A stretch of 61,587 bases of DNA from an uncultured Verrucomicrobiales bacterium. GTDB lineage: Bacteria > Verrucomicrobiota > Verrucomicrobiia > Verrucomicrobiales > Akkermansiaceae. The stretch lies in NCBI GenBank assembly GCA_937928545.1, contig CALGJQ010000010.1, positions 1-61,587 of the forward strand, in the 5' to 3' direction. A model generated the notes under the pieces. That model saw only the letters and a list, made by a program, of their open reading frames with translations. It was not told the origin of the DNA and did no database searches. Below, one piece after another: positions 43,183 through 53,300 of this stretch. Positions within the stretch are counted from its first letter, which is position 1, and each line of letters begins with the position of its first letter. The position numbers were made by a program, and so were the translations under genes.

Positions 43183-44754
43183 ATGAATCAGAAAAAGAAC
43201 GTCGTCTTTAGTTTCCTTGGCACGAATTTGGATCGTGGCTTTGATGAGCGGCGGTGGGAGAAGTGGCGGCCGACGGTTTCGTTGTGTCAGCAGGAGGAGT
43301 TTTTGGTGGATCGGATGGAGTTGATTTATCAGGAGAATTTCGCGACCTTGGTGGAGCGGGTGGTGGGTGATGTGCGGCAGGTTTCGCCGGAGACGGAGGT
43401 GGTGGAGCGGGTGGTGAAGATTCGCGATCCATGGGACTTTCAGGAGATGTATGAGCTGCTGGCGGATTTGTGTCGGGACTATCCGTTCGAGCCTGAGAAA
43501 GAGAATTACTACGCGCACATGACGACGGGGACGCACGTGGCGCAGATTTGTCTCTTCCTGATGGTGGAGGCGCGGTTTTTGCCGGGGAAGTTGGTACAGA
43601 CGGGGCCGCCGAGAGGGCGGGTGGCACAGAAGTATCCGGGGTCGGGCGAGGTGGAGGTGATCGATCTGGATTTGTCGAAGTACGATAGACTTGCGACTCG
43701 CTTCGCGAAGGAGCAGGTAGAGGCGCGGGATTTCTTGCGGTCGGGGATTGCGACGAAGAATGTGGCCTTCAATCAGCTGATCGAGGAGTTGGAGGTGGTG
43801 GCTTTGAGGTCGACTGCGCCGGTTTTATTGACGGGGCCGACGGGGGCGGGGAAGTCGCAGTTAGCGCGGCGGGTTTATGAGTTGAGGGAGTCTCGTACTT
43901 CGATGGAGGGGGAGTTTGTCGAGATTAACTGTGCGACGTTAAGAGGAGATACCGCGATGAGCACTTTGTTCGGGCATAAGAAGGGGGCCTTTACGGGGGC
44001 GGCGAGTGATCGGCCAGGTGTTTTGCGACAGGCGCATAAGGGGATTTTGTTTTTGGATGAGATTGGGGAGTTGGGGATGGATGAGCAGGCGATGTTGCTG
44101 CGGGCGCTGGAGGAAGGGACGTTTATGCCGGTGGGGAGTGATGTGCCGGTGAAGAGTCAGTTCCAGTTGATCGCGGGGACGAATCGGGATTTACGAATGG
44201 GGGATGAGTTTCGGGAGGATTTGTTTGCGCGGATCAATACGTGGACTTTTGAGCTACCGGGCTTGAAGGATCGGCGGGAGGATATTGCACCGAACTTGGA
44301 TTATGAGTTGGAAAAATTTGCGGAGCGTGAGGGGAATGCGGTGACCTTTAATAAGGAGGCGCGTGAGAGGTTTTTGAAGTTCGCAGAGGATGCGGGGACG
44401 GAGTGGCGGGGAAATTTTCGCGATCTGAATGCGGCGATGGTGCGGATGGGGACGCTGGCACCGCAGGGGAGGATTCGGGCGGAGCAGGTTGAGAAGGAGA
44501 TGGGGAGGTTGACGCGGTCTTGGGAAAGAGGCGGGGATGATGATGGGCTGGGGGATTTGGTAGAGGGGGAGATTGATTCGTTTGATAGGGTGCAACTGGC
44601 GCATGTGGTGAAAGTTTGCCGCGAGTCGAAGTCGTTGAGTGAGGCGGGGCGGAAGTTGTTTGCGGAGTCGCGGAAGAAGAAGGCGAATCCGAATGACTCG
44701 GACCGGGTGCGGAAGTTTTTGGGGAAGTTTGGGTTGAGCTTTGGGGAGCTTTGA
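43183..44754 (+). CDS. rtcR: Sigma-54-dependent activator RtcR
   Basis: 523 residues. Residues about 1-180 are the RtcR sensor, a CARF-like domain (VVFSFLGTNLDRGF, MTTGTHVAQICLFLMVEA), thought to sense RNA ends or fragments that signal damage. The AAA+ domain (about 190-430) has Walker A LTGPTGAGKSQLARR (about 217), the sigma-54 contact loop GAFTGAAS (about 270), Walker B ILFLDEIGEL and the arginine region EDLFARINTW. The C-terminal domain (about 465-523) is the DNA-binding part. It faces away from rsr with the palindrome and sigma-54 promoter between. Its 3' end (44714-44752) is partly copied at 45663-45698. Confidence 0.94.
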   Translation: MNQKKNVVFSFLGTNLDRGFDERRWEKWRPTVSLCQQEEFLVDRMELIYQENFATLVERVVGDVRQVSPETEVVERVVKIRDPWDFQEMYELLADLCRDYPFEPEKENYYAHMTTGTHVAQICLFLMVEARFLPGKLVQTGPPRGRVAQKYPGSGEVEVIDLDLSKYDRLATRFAKEQVEARDFLRSGIATKNVAFNQLIEELEVVALRSTAPVLLTGPTGAGKSQLARRVYELRESRTSMEGEFVEINCATLRGDTAMSTLFGHKKGAFTGAASDRPGVLRQAHKGILFLDEIGELGMDEQAMLLRALEEGTFMPVGSDVPVKSQFQLIAGTNRDLRMGDEFREDLFARINTWTFELPGLKDRREDIAPNLDYELEKFAEREGNAVTFNKEARERFLKFAEDAGTEWRGNFRDLNAAMVRMGTLAPQGRIRAEQVEKEMGRLTRSWERGGDDDGLGDLVEGEIDSFDRVQLAHVVKVCRESKSLSEAGRKLFAESRKKKANPNDSDRVRKFLGKFGLSFGEL

Positions 44755-44863
44755 AAATGAACGAATGAACGAATGCAGAATGGACGATTGGGCTTGGTTG
44801 AGGGGTGCTGCTCGAAGAAAACGTTGGCTGTTTCTGGGGATATTTTGTAGAAGCTTGGCCTTA

Positions 44864-45451
44864 ATGGCTAAACGACTGGATAAAATTTCTGGAATCTTTG
44901 GCGTCCTTGTTGCGACGATGACTCATTTTTCACTGTTGGTAGGTAATGCTACTGCTGAGGAGGCTGGAGTCGTGATTCCGCAGGGTGTAGTCGTGGATAA
45001 TATGGACGGATGGCTTAAGGAGTTCGACCATGTTGAGGTGGTGCTTTTTAATCCGGAACTGGAGAACGGAAGCAGTCCATTGGTAAAGTCAGGAAAATTT
45101 CACGAAGGGATTATTGCCCATTTCACTCAAACTTTGAATCAGGATGAGGTTCTTGAATTAAGGGGTTTGGTAACCGGGAAGCACAAGCCGGTGGATAGAG
45201 CCCGCTGTTACGAACCTCATCATGGTTTTATTTTCTACAACAAAGAGAAGAAGGTTTTGGGATACCTTGAATTCTGTCTGATGTGCAAGAATTATAGGTT
45301 AAACCCGCCGAAGGGTCTTTCTAACCATTGGGATTTGAAGGGGCTTAAAAAGTTGGTGGAGAAGAAAGGTCTTCCGGCTTTTGAGGATCATAAAGAATGG
45401 AGAACTTTCTTTAAAGAGAAGGCTTGGTTGGAAGAGAAAAAAGGTCGCTAG
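44864..45451 (+). CDS. Secreted cysteine-containing hypothetical protein, copy A
   Basis: 195 residues from the ATG at 44864, chosen because it begins with a signal peptide (MAKRLDKISGIFGVL, cleavage near NATA|EE). The conserved part has GLVTGKHK, RCYEPHHGFIFYNKEKK, LEFCLMCKNY and NHWDLKGLKKLVEKKGLP. The Cys in CYEPHHG and the CLMC pair are shared with copy B at 45798-46367, about half of residues being identical. Similar small exported proteins are widespread in bacteria; no function is known to me. The Cys/His set could bind metal. Confidence 0.7.
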   Translation: MAKRLDKISGIFGVLVATMTHFSLLVGNATAEEAGVVIPQGVVVDNMDGWLKEFDHVEVVLFNPELENGSSPLVKSGKFHEGIIAHFTQTLNQDEVLELRGLVTGKHKPVDRARCYEPHHGFIFYNKEKKVLGYLEFCLMCKNYRLNPPKGLSNHWDLKGLKKLVEKKGLPAFEDHKEWRTFFKEKAWLEEKKGR

Positions 45452-45475
45452 AAGCCCTTTTTCGTTTTTTGGGGT

Positions 45476-45667
45476 CTAGAGCTTTTCGGCGAGCTTGGTG
45501 GCGAGGTCTGTATCCTCGGTTGCGAGGTTTTTGGTTTCTCCTTCTGTGGTGGTGTGGTCGTAGAGTTCTAGGTCGCCGTTTTTGTGTTTGATGAGGCGAT
45601 GGGTGTCGGTGCGGAGGGTGCGGTCATTTTTGTGGTAGGAGACGGCGGGGGTTGTGATGGGGGTTTT
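45476..45667 (-). pseudogene. Sulfatase 3' fragment left by a tandem duplication
   Basis: The minus strand encodes 63 residues (AVSYHKNDRTLRTDTHRLIK, then [17 protein letters not shown]) that match the last 63 residues of the sulfatase at 46436-47821 at about 80 percent identity, including the stop. Immediately upstream the frame enters copied rtcR sequence (45663-45698), so nothing of the sulfatase catalytic domain is present. Confidence 0.85.
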
Positions 45668-45797
45668 GGGGGAGTTTGGGTTGAGCTTTGGGGAGCTTGG
45701 TTGAGGGGTTGGCTCACGCAGAGACGCAAAGGCGCAGAGAGATTTCGGGTGCTTGGTTAATCGACAAGGCGTGTATTGTTTTGTAATAATTTGGTTT

Positions 45798-46367
45798 ATG
45801 AATCTTCTGAAAATTTCTATTCTTGTCGGGCATTTCGTTTCTTTGGCAATAGGTGACGAGTGCAAGACGGTGGAGATTGACAAAGTTGGAGAGGCGGAGG
45901 GATGGATACCGCAAGGGGTGATTTCGAATGATTTTACAAAGTGGGTGAAGGATTTTCATCGGGTTGATATGGTTGTTTATAATCCCAATGCTGAGCGTAG
46001 GCAGGAGTTGGTGAAAAACGAAAAAGTTCACGCTGGGTTACTTCCTAAGCTAACAAAGGCGTTGACGCCTGAAGAAGTGAAAAGGCTAAAAGGCCTAGTA
46101 ACAGGGAAGCATAAAGATAAAGGTTCCGCTTTTTGCTACGAACCGCATAATGGATTTCTTTTTTATGATAAAGAAAACAAGATCGTAGGGCATTTGGAGA
46201 TCTGTTTTTTATGCGGTAACTACGAGTCGAATCCTAAAAATGGACTGTCGGAATTCTGGGACTTAAAGGGATTAGAAAAATTGATTCGTAAAAAGGACGT
46301 TCCTTATTACGAAACGATTAAGGAATGGAATGAGTTCTTCGCAAAGAATATGAAAGATGGGAAGTGA
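45798..46367 (+). CDS. Secreted cysteine-containing hypothetical protein, copy B
   Basis: 189 residues from the ATG at 45798 (MNLLKISILVGHFVSLAIG, signal peptide). It is a paralogue of copy A: GWIPQGVISNDFTKWVKDF, KRLKGLVTGKHKDKG, FCYEPHNGFLFYDKENK, LEICFLCGNY, and EFWDLKGLEKLIRKKDVP. The same Cys positions are kept. It precedes the intact sulfatase as copy A precedes the sulfatase fragment. Function unknown. Confidence 0.7.
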   Translation: MNLLKISILVGHFVSLAIGDECKTVEIDKVGEAEGWIPQGVISNDFTKWVKDFHRVDMVVYNPNAERRQELVKNEKVHAGLLPKLTKALTPEEVKRLKGLVTGKHKDKGSAFCYEPHNGFLFYDKENKIVGHLEICFLCGNYESNPKNGLSEFWDLKGLEKLIRKKDVPYYETIKEWNEFFAKNMKDGK

Positions 46368-46435
46368 GTGGGGCTGGCTTTACTTAAGTTGGGGGGGGCT
46401 TGGTTGAGAGAGTCTTGGTTGAGGGGGTACTCGGA

Positions 46436-47821
46436 CTAAAGTCCAAGCTCCGTAGCTAGGCGGGCTGTTAGTTCGGGGTTTTCTTGGGCGAGGTTTTTGG
46501 TTTCTCCTTCTGTGGTGGTGTGGTCGTAGAGTTCTAGGTGGCCGTTGCTGTGCTTGATGAGGCGGTGGGTTTCGGTGCGAAGGGTGCGGGCATTTTTGTG
46601 GTAGGAGATGGCGGGGGTTGTGGTGGGAGTTTTTGGGTTTTTGAGTTGGGGGAGGAGAGTGGTGCCGTCGAGGAAGGTTGGCTTTTCTAATCCGGTGAGG
46701 TCGCAGAGGGTTGGGAAGAGGTCGATGGATTGTACGATGGCGTTCGTACTGTTTCCGGGGTTTTTGATTTGAGGAGAGATGATGATGAGGGGGGAGCGGA
46801 GGGATTCTTCGAAGAGGGAGTGCTTTCCCCAGATGGCGTGTTCTCCTAGGTGCCAGCCGTGGTCGCCCCAGAGGACGATGAGGGTGTTTTCGGTGAGGCC
46901 GAGTTCGTTGAGTTGGGTGATGATGCGGCCGACTTGGGCGTCGGCGTAGGTGACGCAGGCGGCGTAGTGGCGGCGGACTTCGAGGGCGAAGGCGGGGTCA
47001 TCGTTGGGGTTTTTGCCCCAGCGATGGTATTTCATGAATTCACCGGAGCCGTGCCAGGTGGTTTTACCTTGGGGTTTTTCAGGATGAGGGATGGGAGGGA
47101 GTTTGGCGTCTTTGTAGGGGGCGAGGTATTTAGCGGGAGCGCCGAAGGGGAGGTGAGGGCGGAGGATGCCGGTGGCTAGGAAGAAGGGTTTTTTGGATTC
47201 GGCGAGGAGGGTGAGTTGTTTGAGGGTTTCATCGACGGAGGGGCCATCGGGGTAGGAGTTGTCGTCACCATCGAAGGCTTGGAAGAGGTCCATTTTGGTG
47301 GCGTCTTTGCGGATTTCGCCGTTGGCGTTGCCGTGCATCCAGCCGCGGGGGTGTTGCCATTTGTCGGAGGGGAGGAGGTGGCGGTCCCAGGAGTTTGGCA
47401 TCTCGAGTTGGGTATCGTCGTCCCAGTCTTTGCCCCCGCGTCCGCCGGGGTGGTGGCTGACTTTTCCGACGGAAACGGTGGTGTATCCATTTTGGCGAAA
47501 GTAGGCGGGGAGGGAAGGGTGTTTGATGTCCTTTGAGCGGGCGAAGAGGGCTCCGTTTCCGCTGGGTCCGTAGGTGCCGGTGAGGAGGGCGTAGCGTGAG
47601 GCTCCGCAGGTGGGGGCCTGAACGTAGTGGCGGGTGAAGGCGCGGCCGCGGGCGGCGAGGGCGTCGATGTGGGGGGAGTGGATGTAGTCGACTCCGAAGC
47701 ATTTGAGCTCGGGGCGGAGGTCATCGACGCAGATGAGGAGGATGTTTTTTTTGTCAGCGGCGGGACAAGCCGAGGGTAGGAGGAAAGATAAACAGCTTAG
47801 AAAGAGGAGGAGATTTCCCAT
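46436..47821 (-). CDS. Exported formylglycine-dependent sulfatase (iduronate-2-sulfatase-like)
   Basis: 461 residues with signal peptide (about 1-21, LPSACPA). The catalytic motif [13 protein letters not shown] has Cys72 in C-x-A-x-R context, to be converted to formylglycine. Other family features are [17 protein letters not shown] (metal Asp pair), [12 protein letters not shown], a later [12 protein letters not shown] and [14 protein letters not shown], typical of iduronate-2-sulfatase-like subfamilies acting on sulfated polysaccharides. No maturation enzyme is in the window. The start codon lies in a potential hairpin (TTTCCC/GGGAAA). Its 3' end has a duplicated fragment at 45476-45667. Confidence 0.92.
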   Translation of the reverse strand: MGNLLLFLSCLSFLLPSACPAADKKNILLICVDDLRPELKCFGVDYIHSPHIDALAARGRAFTRHYVQAPTCGASRYALLTGTYGPSGNGALFARSKDIKHPSLPAYFRQNGYTTVSVGKVSHHPGGRGGKDWDDDTQLEMPNSWDRHLLPSDKWQHPRGWMHGNANGEIRKDATKMDLFQAFDGDDNSYPDGPSVDETLKQLTLLAESKKPFFLATGILRPHLPFGAPAKYLAPYKDAKLPPIPHPEKPQGKTTWHGSGEFMKYHRWGKNPNDDPAFALEVRRHYAACVTYADAQVGRIITQLNELGLTENTLIVLWGDHGWHLGEHAIWGKHSLFEESLRSPLIIISPQIKNPGNSTNAIVQSIDLFPTLCDLTGLEKPTFLDGTTLLPQLKNPKTPTTTPAISYHKNARTLRTETHRLIKHSNGHLELYDHTTTEGETKNLAQENPELTARLATELGL

Positions 47822-47885
47822 GGGGGGAAATTCTAGTCATGGCTATGTTTGTGGCGATTCTGTTTTTCTATTCCGGCGCATTTTC

Positions 47886-50225
47886 CTATTTGGAGATTTC
47901 GAGGCGGTAGAAACGTTTGGTGGCAGAGGTGTTGATGAGTCGTTCGCGGACTTCAAGGGTTCCTGTACTTGAGACTAGGTTTGTCGGGACTGTTTGCCAG
48001 CTACCGGTGAGGGTCGTGGAGGTTTCTAGGAGGTAAGTGATGTCCGACTTTGCGGTGTCGGAGGTGAAGCGGAAGGATTTTCCATTGGCGGTTTCGATGA
48101 TCGCGGGCTCGTGAGGGAGCGGAGCTTCTGGCGAGGTGGGGTCACCTCCGAAGGCGTATTCGAGGAGATTCGAGCGGCCATCGTTATCTGGATCTGCGAG
48201 TTCGCCGATAATGACGGGATTGCTTTGGTCTGCAGTAGGGAAAGAGGTGGTGACCCAATCGGAGTAGCCGAGAACTGGTTCGGCTCCATGGATTTGGAGG
48301 GAGGCGCTGTTGAGGGTTCCGGAGTCTTGGCTGATGTTGTCGATGACCTTGAGAGTCCAGGTGCCAATCGCAGATTCTCCCCAGTGGCGGACTGAGAGGA
48401 GGGGGTAGTTTTCGTAGTCTTGGTTGCCGTCGTCGTGCTCTTTTAACAATTCACTGATGGTGCCATCTGGCGAGGTGAGTGTCATGATGATGTCTCCGCG
48501 ATAGGGGTGGTCGATGTCGATGGTTAGGGTGACATGTTCGACACGCAGTTGATCTCCGGTGACGGAAAAGGTGTGGGTGATTCCGGTGGGGGAGCCATCG
48601 GGAATGGCTTGGTTAATGGAGGGGGCATTTACTTCACGGGACTGGCGGGTGCCCAAGTTGGTCCACGTTTTGGCGAGGTCTATGGCGGCCTCGGCATCAA
48701 TCATGCCGGCGCCGTAGCCGTGGTGGAAATGGAAGCCTGCGCCGTTGTCGGTCCATTCGGAGTTGGAGGAGTCAACTTTGCGCGCGCTGCGAATGAGGAT
48801 TTCTTGGACATCGCGCCAACCAAGGTTGGGGTTCGCTTCTAGGATGAGGGCAATGACGCCGGAGACGAGGGGTGCTGCGGAGGAGGTCCCGCCAAAGGAG
48901 TCGGTATAAGTTCCCTCGGTGGTAATGGTGGTGGTGGTGATTCCGGGGTCGCCGTTGTTGTTATCGGAGGGGGCGGAGATGAGGACGTTTGCTCCCGATT
49001 CGGAGTAGTAGGATTGGGTTCCTTGGAAGTTGATGGAGCCTACGCCGATTGTCTCAGGCTGGTTGACGAAGCCATCGTAGTTGGCGTAGTCGTTTTGAGC
49101 CCGGCCATTACCAGCACTCCAAACGTAGATGGTGCCTTTTCCTCCGCGGCCGGTGGCGACGCTGTTTTGGAAAGCGGAAATGACGAGGGGGTCTGCGGTG
49201 AAGAGAGTGACTCCATCGTCCGGCGCCCCCCAGCTGTTATTACTGATGTCGATGATGTCGGTGCGCCATGCGAGGGCTTCTGCTTCCTCGGCTGGTGAGA
49301 CGCTATCGGTGAGGATTTTTAATCCCACGATGGATGCTCGAGGAGCGGCTCCGGTGATGCCGAGGTTATTATCTCCGCGGCCAGCGATGACTCCGGCGAC
49401 GCTGGTGCCGTGGCTGAAGTAGCTTCCATCAGATTGCAGGGCGAGAGGGGGAGTGGGGTCGTTTGGGGTGTTGTCATTCCAGTCATGATCGATGGCGGAA
49501 TTGATGTTGGCGGCGAGGTCTTCGTGGGCGACTTGGACTCCGTCATCGACGACGGAGACGGTGACGCCGGTGCCGAGGTAGCTGTCCCAGACATTGGTAA
49601 TATTGACATCCAAGTCGGTGATGCTGCCATTTTGTCCGGTGTTTTTGAGGTGCCATTGGTAGGAGGTGTTGGAGGCGGACCAGGCGAAGCGGGGATCGTT
49701 TGGAGTGAGGCGGCGGGTCCGGAGGCGGGAGAGGAGGGGGCGTGCGGAGGTGACTCCGGGGAGGGCCCGGACAGCGGGGAGTTTGTCGAGGGAGTCACCT
49801 GGATTTGGGAAAGTGAGGATGAGGGTGGAGGGAGAGTAGTGGGGGACTTTGAAGGCGGAGGCACCAGCGAGTTTTGCGATTTGCTCGGCTGTTGTTTCAC
49901 CTGTCATCTCGGCATGAATGCGGCGGCTGAGGGTTCTTTTGTTTTTTGGGGCCTGAGTTTTTCCTTGAGGATAGAGGACGAGATTGAAGCGGTTTTTGGA
50001 CGAGCGTTCACGGGTTACGGCGAGGGTGACGATCTCGGCAGGAGTGGTGGAATCTAATCCGGCGACAAGATGGGAGGTTCCGTGTTCGGGTAAGCATTGG
50101 AGCTGGTCGCATGCGATGACGAAGGTCTGGGTGCCCTCTTCATCCTGCAGTGAGATCTCAGTCGGAACGAGGCCGTAGAGGAGGGGTGAGAGAAGAAACG
50201 AGGTGAAAAGGACGCGAACGATCAT
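47886..50225 (-). CDS. Exported subtilisin-like (S8) protease with P domain
   Basis: 779 residues: signal peptide (about 1-18), a propeptide-like region (20-170), and a peptidase S8 domain with Asp in VVDDGVQVAHEDL (about 227), His in YFSHGTSVAGVIAG (about 272) and Ser in FGGTSSAAPLVSGVIA (about 444). A proprotein-convertase P domain follows (about 530-650; VEHVTLTIDIDHPYRGDIIM, GTWTLKVIDNI). The last 110 residues are the trailer DPDNDGRSNLLEYAFGGDP plus a beta-rich end (FYRLEIS), also present in neighbouring secreted proteins. Kexin/furin-like architecture, acting outside the cell. Confidence 0.92.
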   Translation of the reverse strand: MIVRVLFTSFLLSPLLYGLVPTEISLQDEEGTQTFVIACDQLQCLPEHGTSHLVAGLDSTTPAEIVTLAVTRERSSKNRFNLVLYPQGKTQAPKNKRTLSRRIHAEMTGETTAEQIAKLAGASAFKVPHYSPSTLILTFPNPGDSLDKLPAVRALPGVTSARPLLSRLRTRRLTPNDPRFAWSASNTSYQWHLKNTGQNGSITDLDVNITNVWDSYLGTGVTVSVVDDGVQVAHEDLAANINSAIDHDWNDNTPNDPTPPLALQSDGSYFSHGTSVAGVIAGRGDNNLGITGAAPRASIVGLKILTDSVSPAEEAEALAWRTDIIDISNNSWGAPDDGVTLFTADPLVISAFQNSVATGRGGKGTIYVWSAGNGRAQNDYANYDGFVNQPETIGVGSINFQGTQSYYSESGANVLISAPSDNNNGDPGITTTTITTEGTYTDSFGGTSSAAPLVSGVIALILEANPNLGWRDVQEILIRSARKVDSSNSEWTDNGAGFHFHHGYGAGMIDAEAAIDLAKTWTNLGTRQSREVNAPSINQAIPDGSPTGITHTFSVTGDQLRVEHVTLTIDIDHPYRGDIIMTLTSPDGTISELLKEHDDGNQDYENYPLLSVRHWGESAIGTWTLKVIDNISQDSGTLNSASLQIHGAEPVLGYSDWVTTSFPTADQSNPVIIGELADPDNDGRSNLLEYAFGGDPTSPEAPLPHEPAIIETANGKSFRFTSDTAKSDITYLLETSTTLTGSWQTVPTNLVSSTGTLEVRERLINTSATKRFYRLEISK

Positions 50226-50301
50226 TTGAAGAATTTGGAGCCTCCTTGTCGGGAAAGCACGTTATTTTTTGTCAGAGGCGTTGGCGCTCAATCCGAATTG
50301 A

Positions 50302-53300
50302 CTAGGGCTTTAAGAACACGCCAATACGATGAAAGCGTTTTGGATCGTCCGTTTCCCGGTTAAGGGTTCGGAGAATATTGTTAGCGCTGATAGTGGAAGA
50401 TGCCGTGATGGGGGTGGTCCAGTCGACGAGGTCGGGTGATTCTTGGAGAATGATGTCGATGTCAGTTTTTTGAAGATCGAGAGAGTATGAGAGAGTGTAG
50501 TTGCCGGCGCTAGGGTTGACTTGAAGGGGAGCGCTGTGGTTTGCGGAGTTGGGATTGGTGTCGAAGGCGTATTCGAGAAGGTTACTTAGGCCGTCGCCGT
50601 CGGGGTCAGCATTGGGGTCGGTGACTCCATTGTTAGAGGCCCAGGTGTCGAAACGTTCGCCGGGGGAGAGGTCGCCTGGCGAGGCGGTGAGAGCGGACCA
50701 GTTGATGAAGTCGTTTCCGTATTCTGTTTCCGAGATTTTGGAAAGGGAGGGGCCGGTGCCGTCTGCTGCGGTGGGCCAAGGTGAGGCGTCTTGGTAGTTC
50801 ACGCGATCGACGCGGACGAATTGGACGAAGTTGCTGGCGTCGGTGGGGCCGGGGCGACCAAGTTGGATGGCCTCTCCGCTATTGGAGAGTTTACCGGTGG
50901 TCCATTCGAGGACTTGGGTGCCTGTGGGGACGGTGAATTCGGAGAGGAAGGCTGGGATGTTTTGGGTGAGGATGAGACGTTCACCGGGGGCGAGGGCGAT
51001 GGTGCTGCCGGCGGGGAATTCGTATTCGATTCCGGAGGTGAAGCGCCAAGCGGTGTTGGCATCACCATCGAAGAGGGTGATGCCTTGGTTGCTGACGTTG
51101 AGGAGCTCGAGGTACTCGGCATCTGCATTCCCGCTGGGGTTATACATGATTTCTGAGATTACGATGGGGCCAATGCGGGGACCGGCGTTGGCTCCGGTGG
51201 GGGTTGGGTTAGCGAGGGGAAGGAAGTTGTAACTATTGCTGCTGGGCTTGAAATAGTAACCTTGAGTTTCGCCGAGGAGGGAGGTGCCGAAGTCTTCGTC
51301 GAAGCGGTAGTCGGTGAGTTGATCGGCGACGGCGGAGCTGAGGTAGACGGTTTCGCCATCATCGCTGAGCGCGAAACCGGTGATGCGATTTGGGTCGGTG
51401 CTGGAGGCTCCGAAATGGAGGTCTTCGTAGTAGGTGATGAAGCCGCCGGCGGGGATGATGGTGCCGACAGGAATACGGTATTTTGCGAGGTCGGAGGCGC
51501 TATCGCTGAGGAACCAGCCTCCGATGTCTTGGTCTAAGTCGGTACGGTTATGAAGCTCGATCCAGTCGGGAGCAGTGCCGGAGTTGGAGAGGATTTCATT
51601 GATGACAACGGTCTGTCCCAGGGTGAAGGGATAGTCGTTGGCGGAGAAGGAGTAGGCCGCGCCGATATCAACTCGAGTGCTGTCTGGATCAAGCGCATGG
51701 GCTGGGTCTCCGGTGTTGATGGCGGGGGAGGTGGCTTGGAGTTGGTAGTTGAGCGCGGAGGCATCGACGAATAAGGGATCGGCATTGAGGTTGGCGGTGC
51801 CGGGGAGAATACTGTTATCGCTGAGGGAGTAATTGACGGTGAGGGTGGAGAATGAATCTGCGGCAGCGGGGATGGTGGAGCCGGAGAAGATGGTGTTGGT
51901 GACGTCGGCATTTCCGCCTCCGTTGCCAAAGTTTTTTTCGAAAACCGCGACTCCTTCTTCGCAATCTACGAAGGTGTTTTGATCGACCAAGATGGTGGAA
52001 CCAAAGTCTTTCACGCCGACTCCTTGCGGGCAGCCAACGATGATGTTTTTGCGAAGGATCACCGATGAGCCTTGGCCGACCGAGATGCCTTTGTCTGAGT
52101 TGAAGTAGATGCCGTTCCCTTCGATGAGGACGTTGACGCATTGCTCACCGGTATCGATGCCGTCGCTGTTGAAGCCACGGAAGTTGTAGATTTTACAATC
52201 TTGAATGAGTCCGTTGACGACACCGTCGTAGTCGATGGCATCGGTGTCGGGGGCGTTGTTGCCGAGGAAGATGGTGCGGATGGTTTCGGCGTATCCTTTC
52301 TTGATATTGATGCCATCTCCGGTGACGGGGATGTGGATGCTGCTATCGCGGAGGTAGGTGGAGCCGCCTCGGAAGAAGAGGGGGCCGCGGCATTCTGCGA
52401 TGTCGATGAAGTCCATCTCAACGGTTGCGTTTAGGCCTGCGATGGCGGCGGGATAGACGGAGGGGTCTTGGCCACGAGTGGCGTCGCGGACGATAAGGTG
52501 AGCGAGGGTGGAGGTTGTGGTGGGTTCTTCAAATGAGACACCGCCCCAAAGATCGCCGTTGCACCCTTCAAGAGTGATTTCGTTTCCGGCGCTGCCTTGA
52601 AGATTGAGAGTTCCGAAGACGCGGATGTTTTTTAGGGCGCAGAGCTTGAGGGTGACTCCGGCGTCGATAGTCAGAGTGACGCCAGCGGGAACGATGAGAT
52701 CATTATCGATGGTGTAGGGTGAACCTGCGGCGGTGAGAGTGGTGTCAGCGCTGAGGGTGCCACCGAGGGTGTTCCCGGAAGCGGGAATGAAGTTGGCAGT
52801 GATGGAGATGTTTCCGGGTGTGTTTAGGATAGCATTGCTGTCTCCGGAGAGGCCGGTCCAAGAATCGAATTGGAAGCCAGGCGCAGGGACGGCGGTAAGA
52901 TGGGCATCGAGGTCAGGGAAGATGGAAAGGGTTCCAGCATCGATGGGGATGCCTTCGAGAAGGACCGTTCCGGAGCCGGTGATCGCGAGGGTGAGATCTA
53001 CCGCGTTACCGATTCCGAGTTCGGATGAAATTTCATCGTGAACCGTTGCTGACCTGAGGGTGGTGTAGTCTTTGATTTCTAGAAGACCGAGGGCTTGCTC
53101 TGCGGAATCGATGCTGTTGGGCCATTTGGCTTCGTGGCGATCGAGTTGAGGAGTGGTGAGGGCGCCGAGGGAATCGACAATGTCATGAATTCGGGTGGGG
53201 GAGAAGGTGGTGGCAAGGTGCGCGGCGTAGCGTTGGGCGAGCTGTGCTTGAAATTGAGGTTGATTCTTAATGCGATCGAGGAGGTCGTCGTTTCTTAGAA

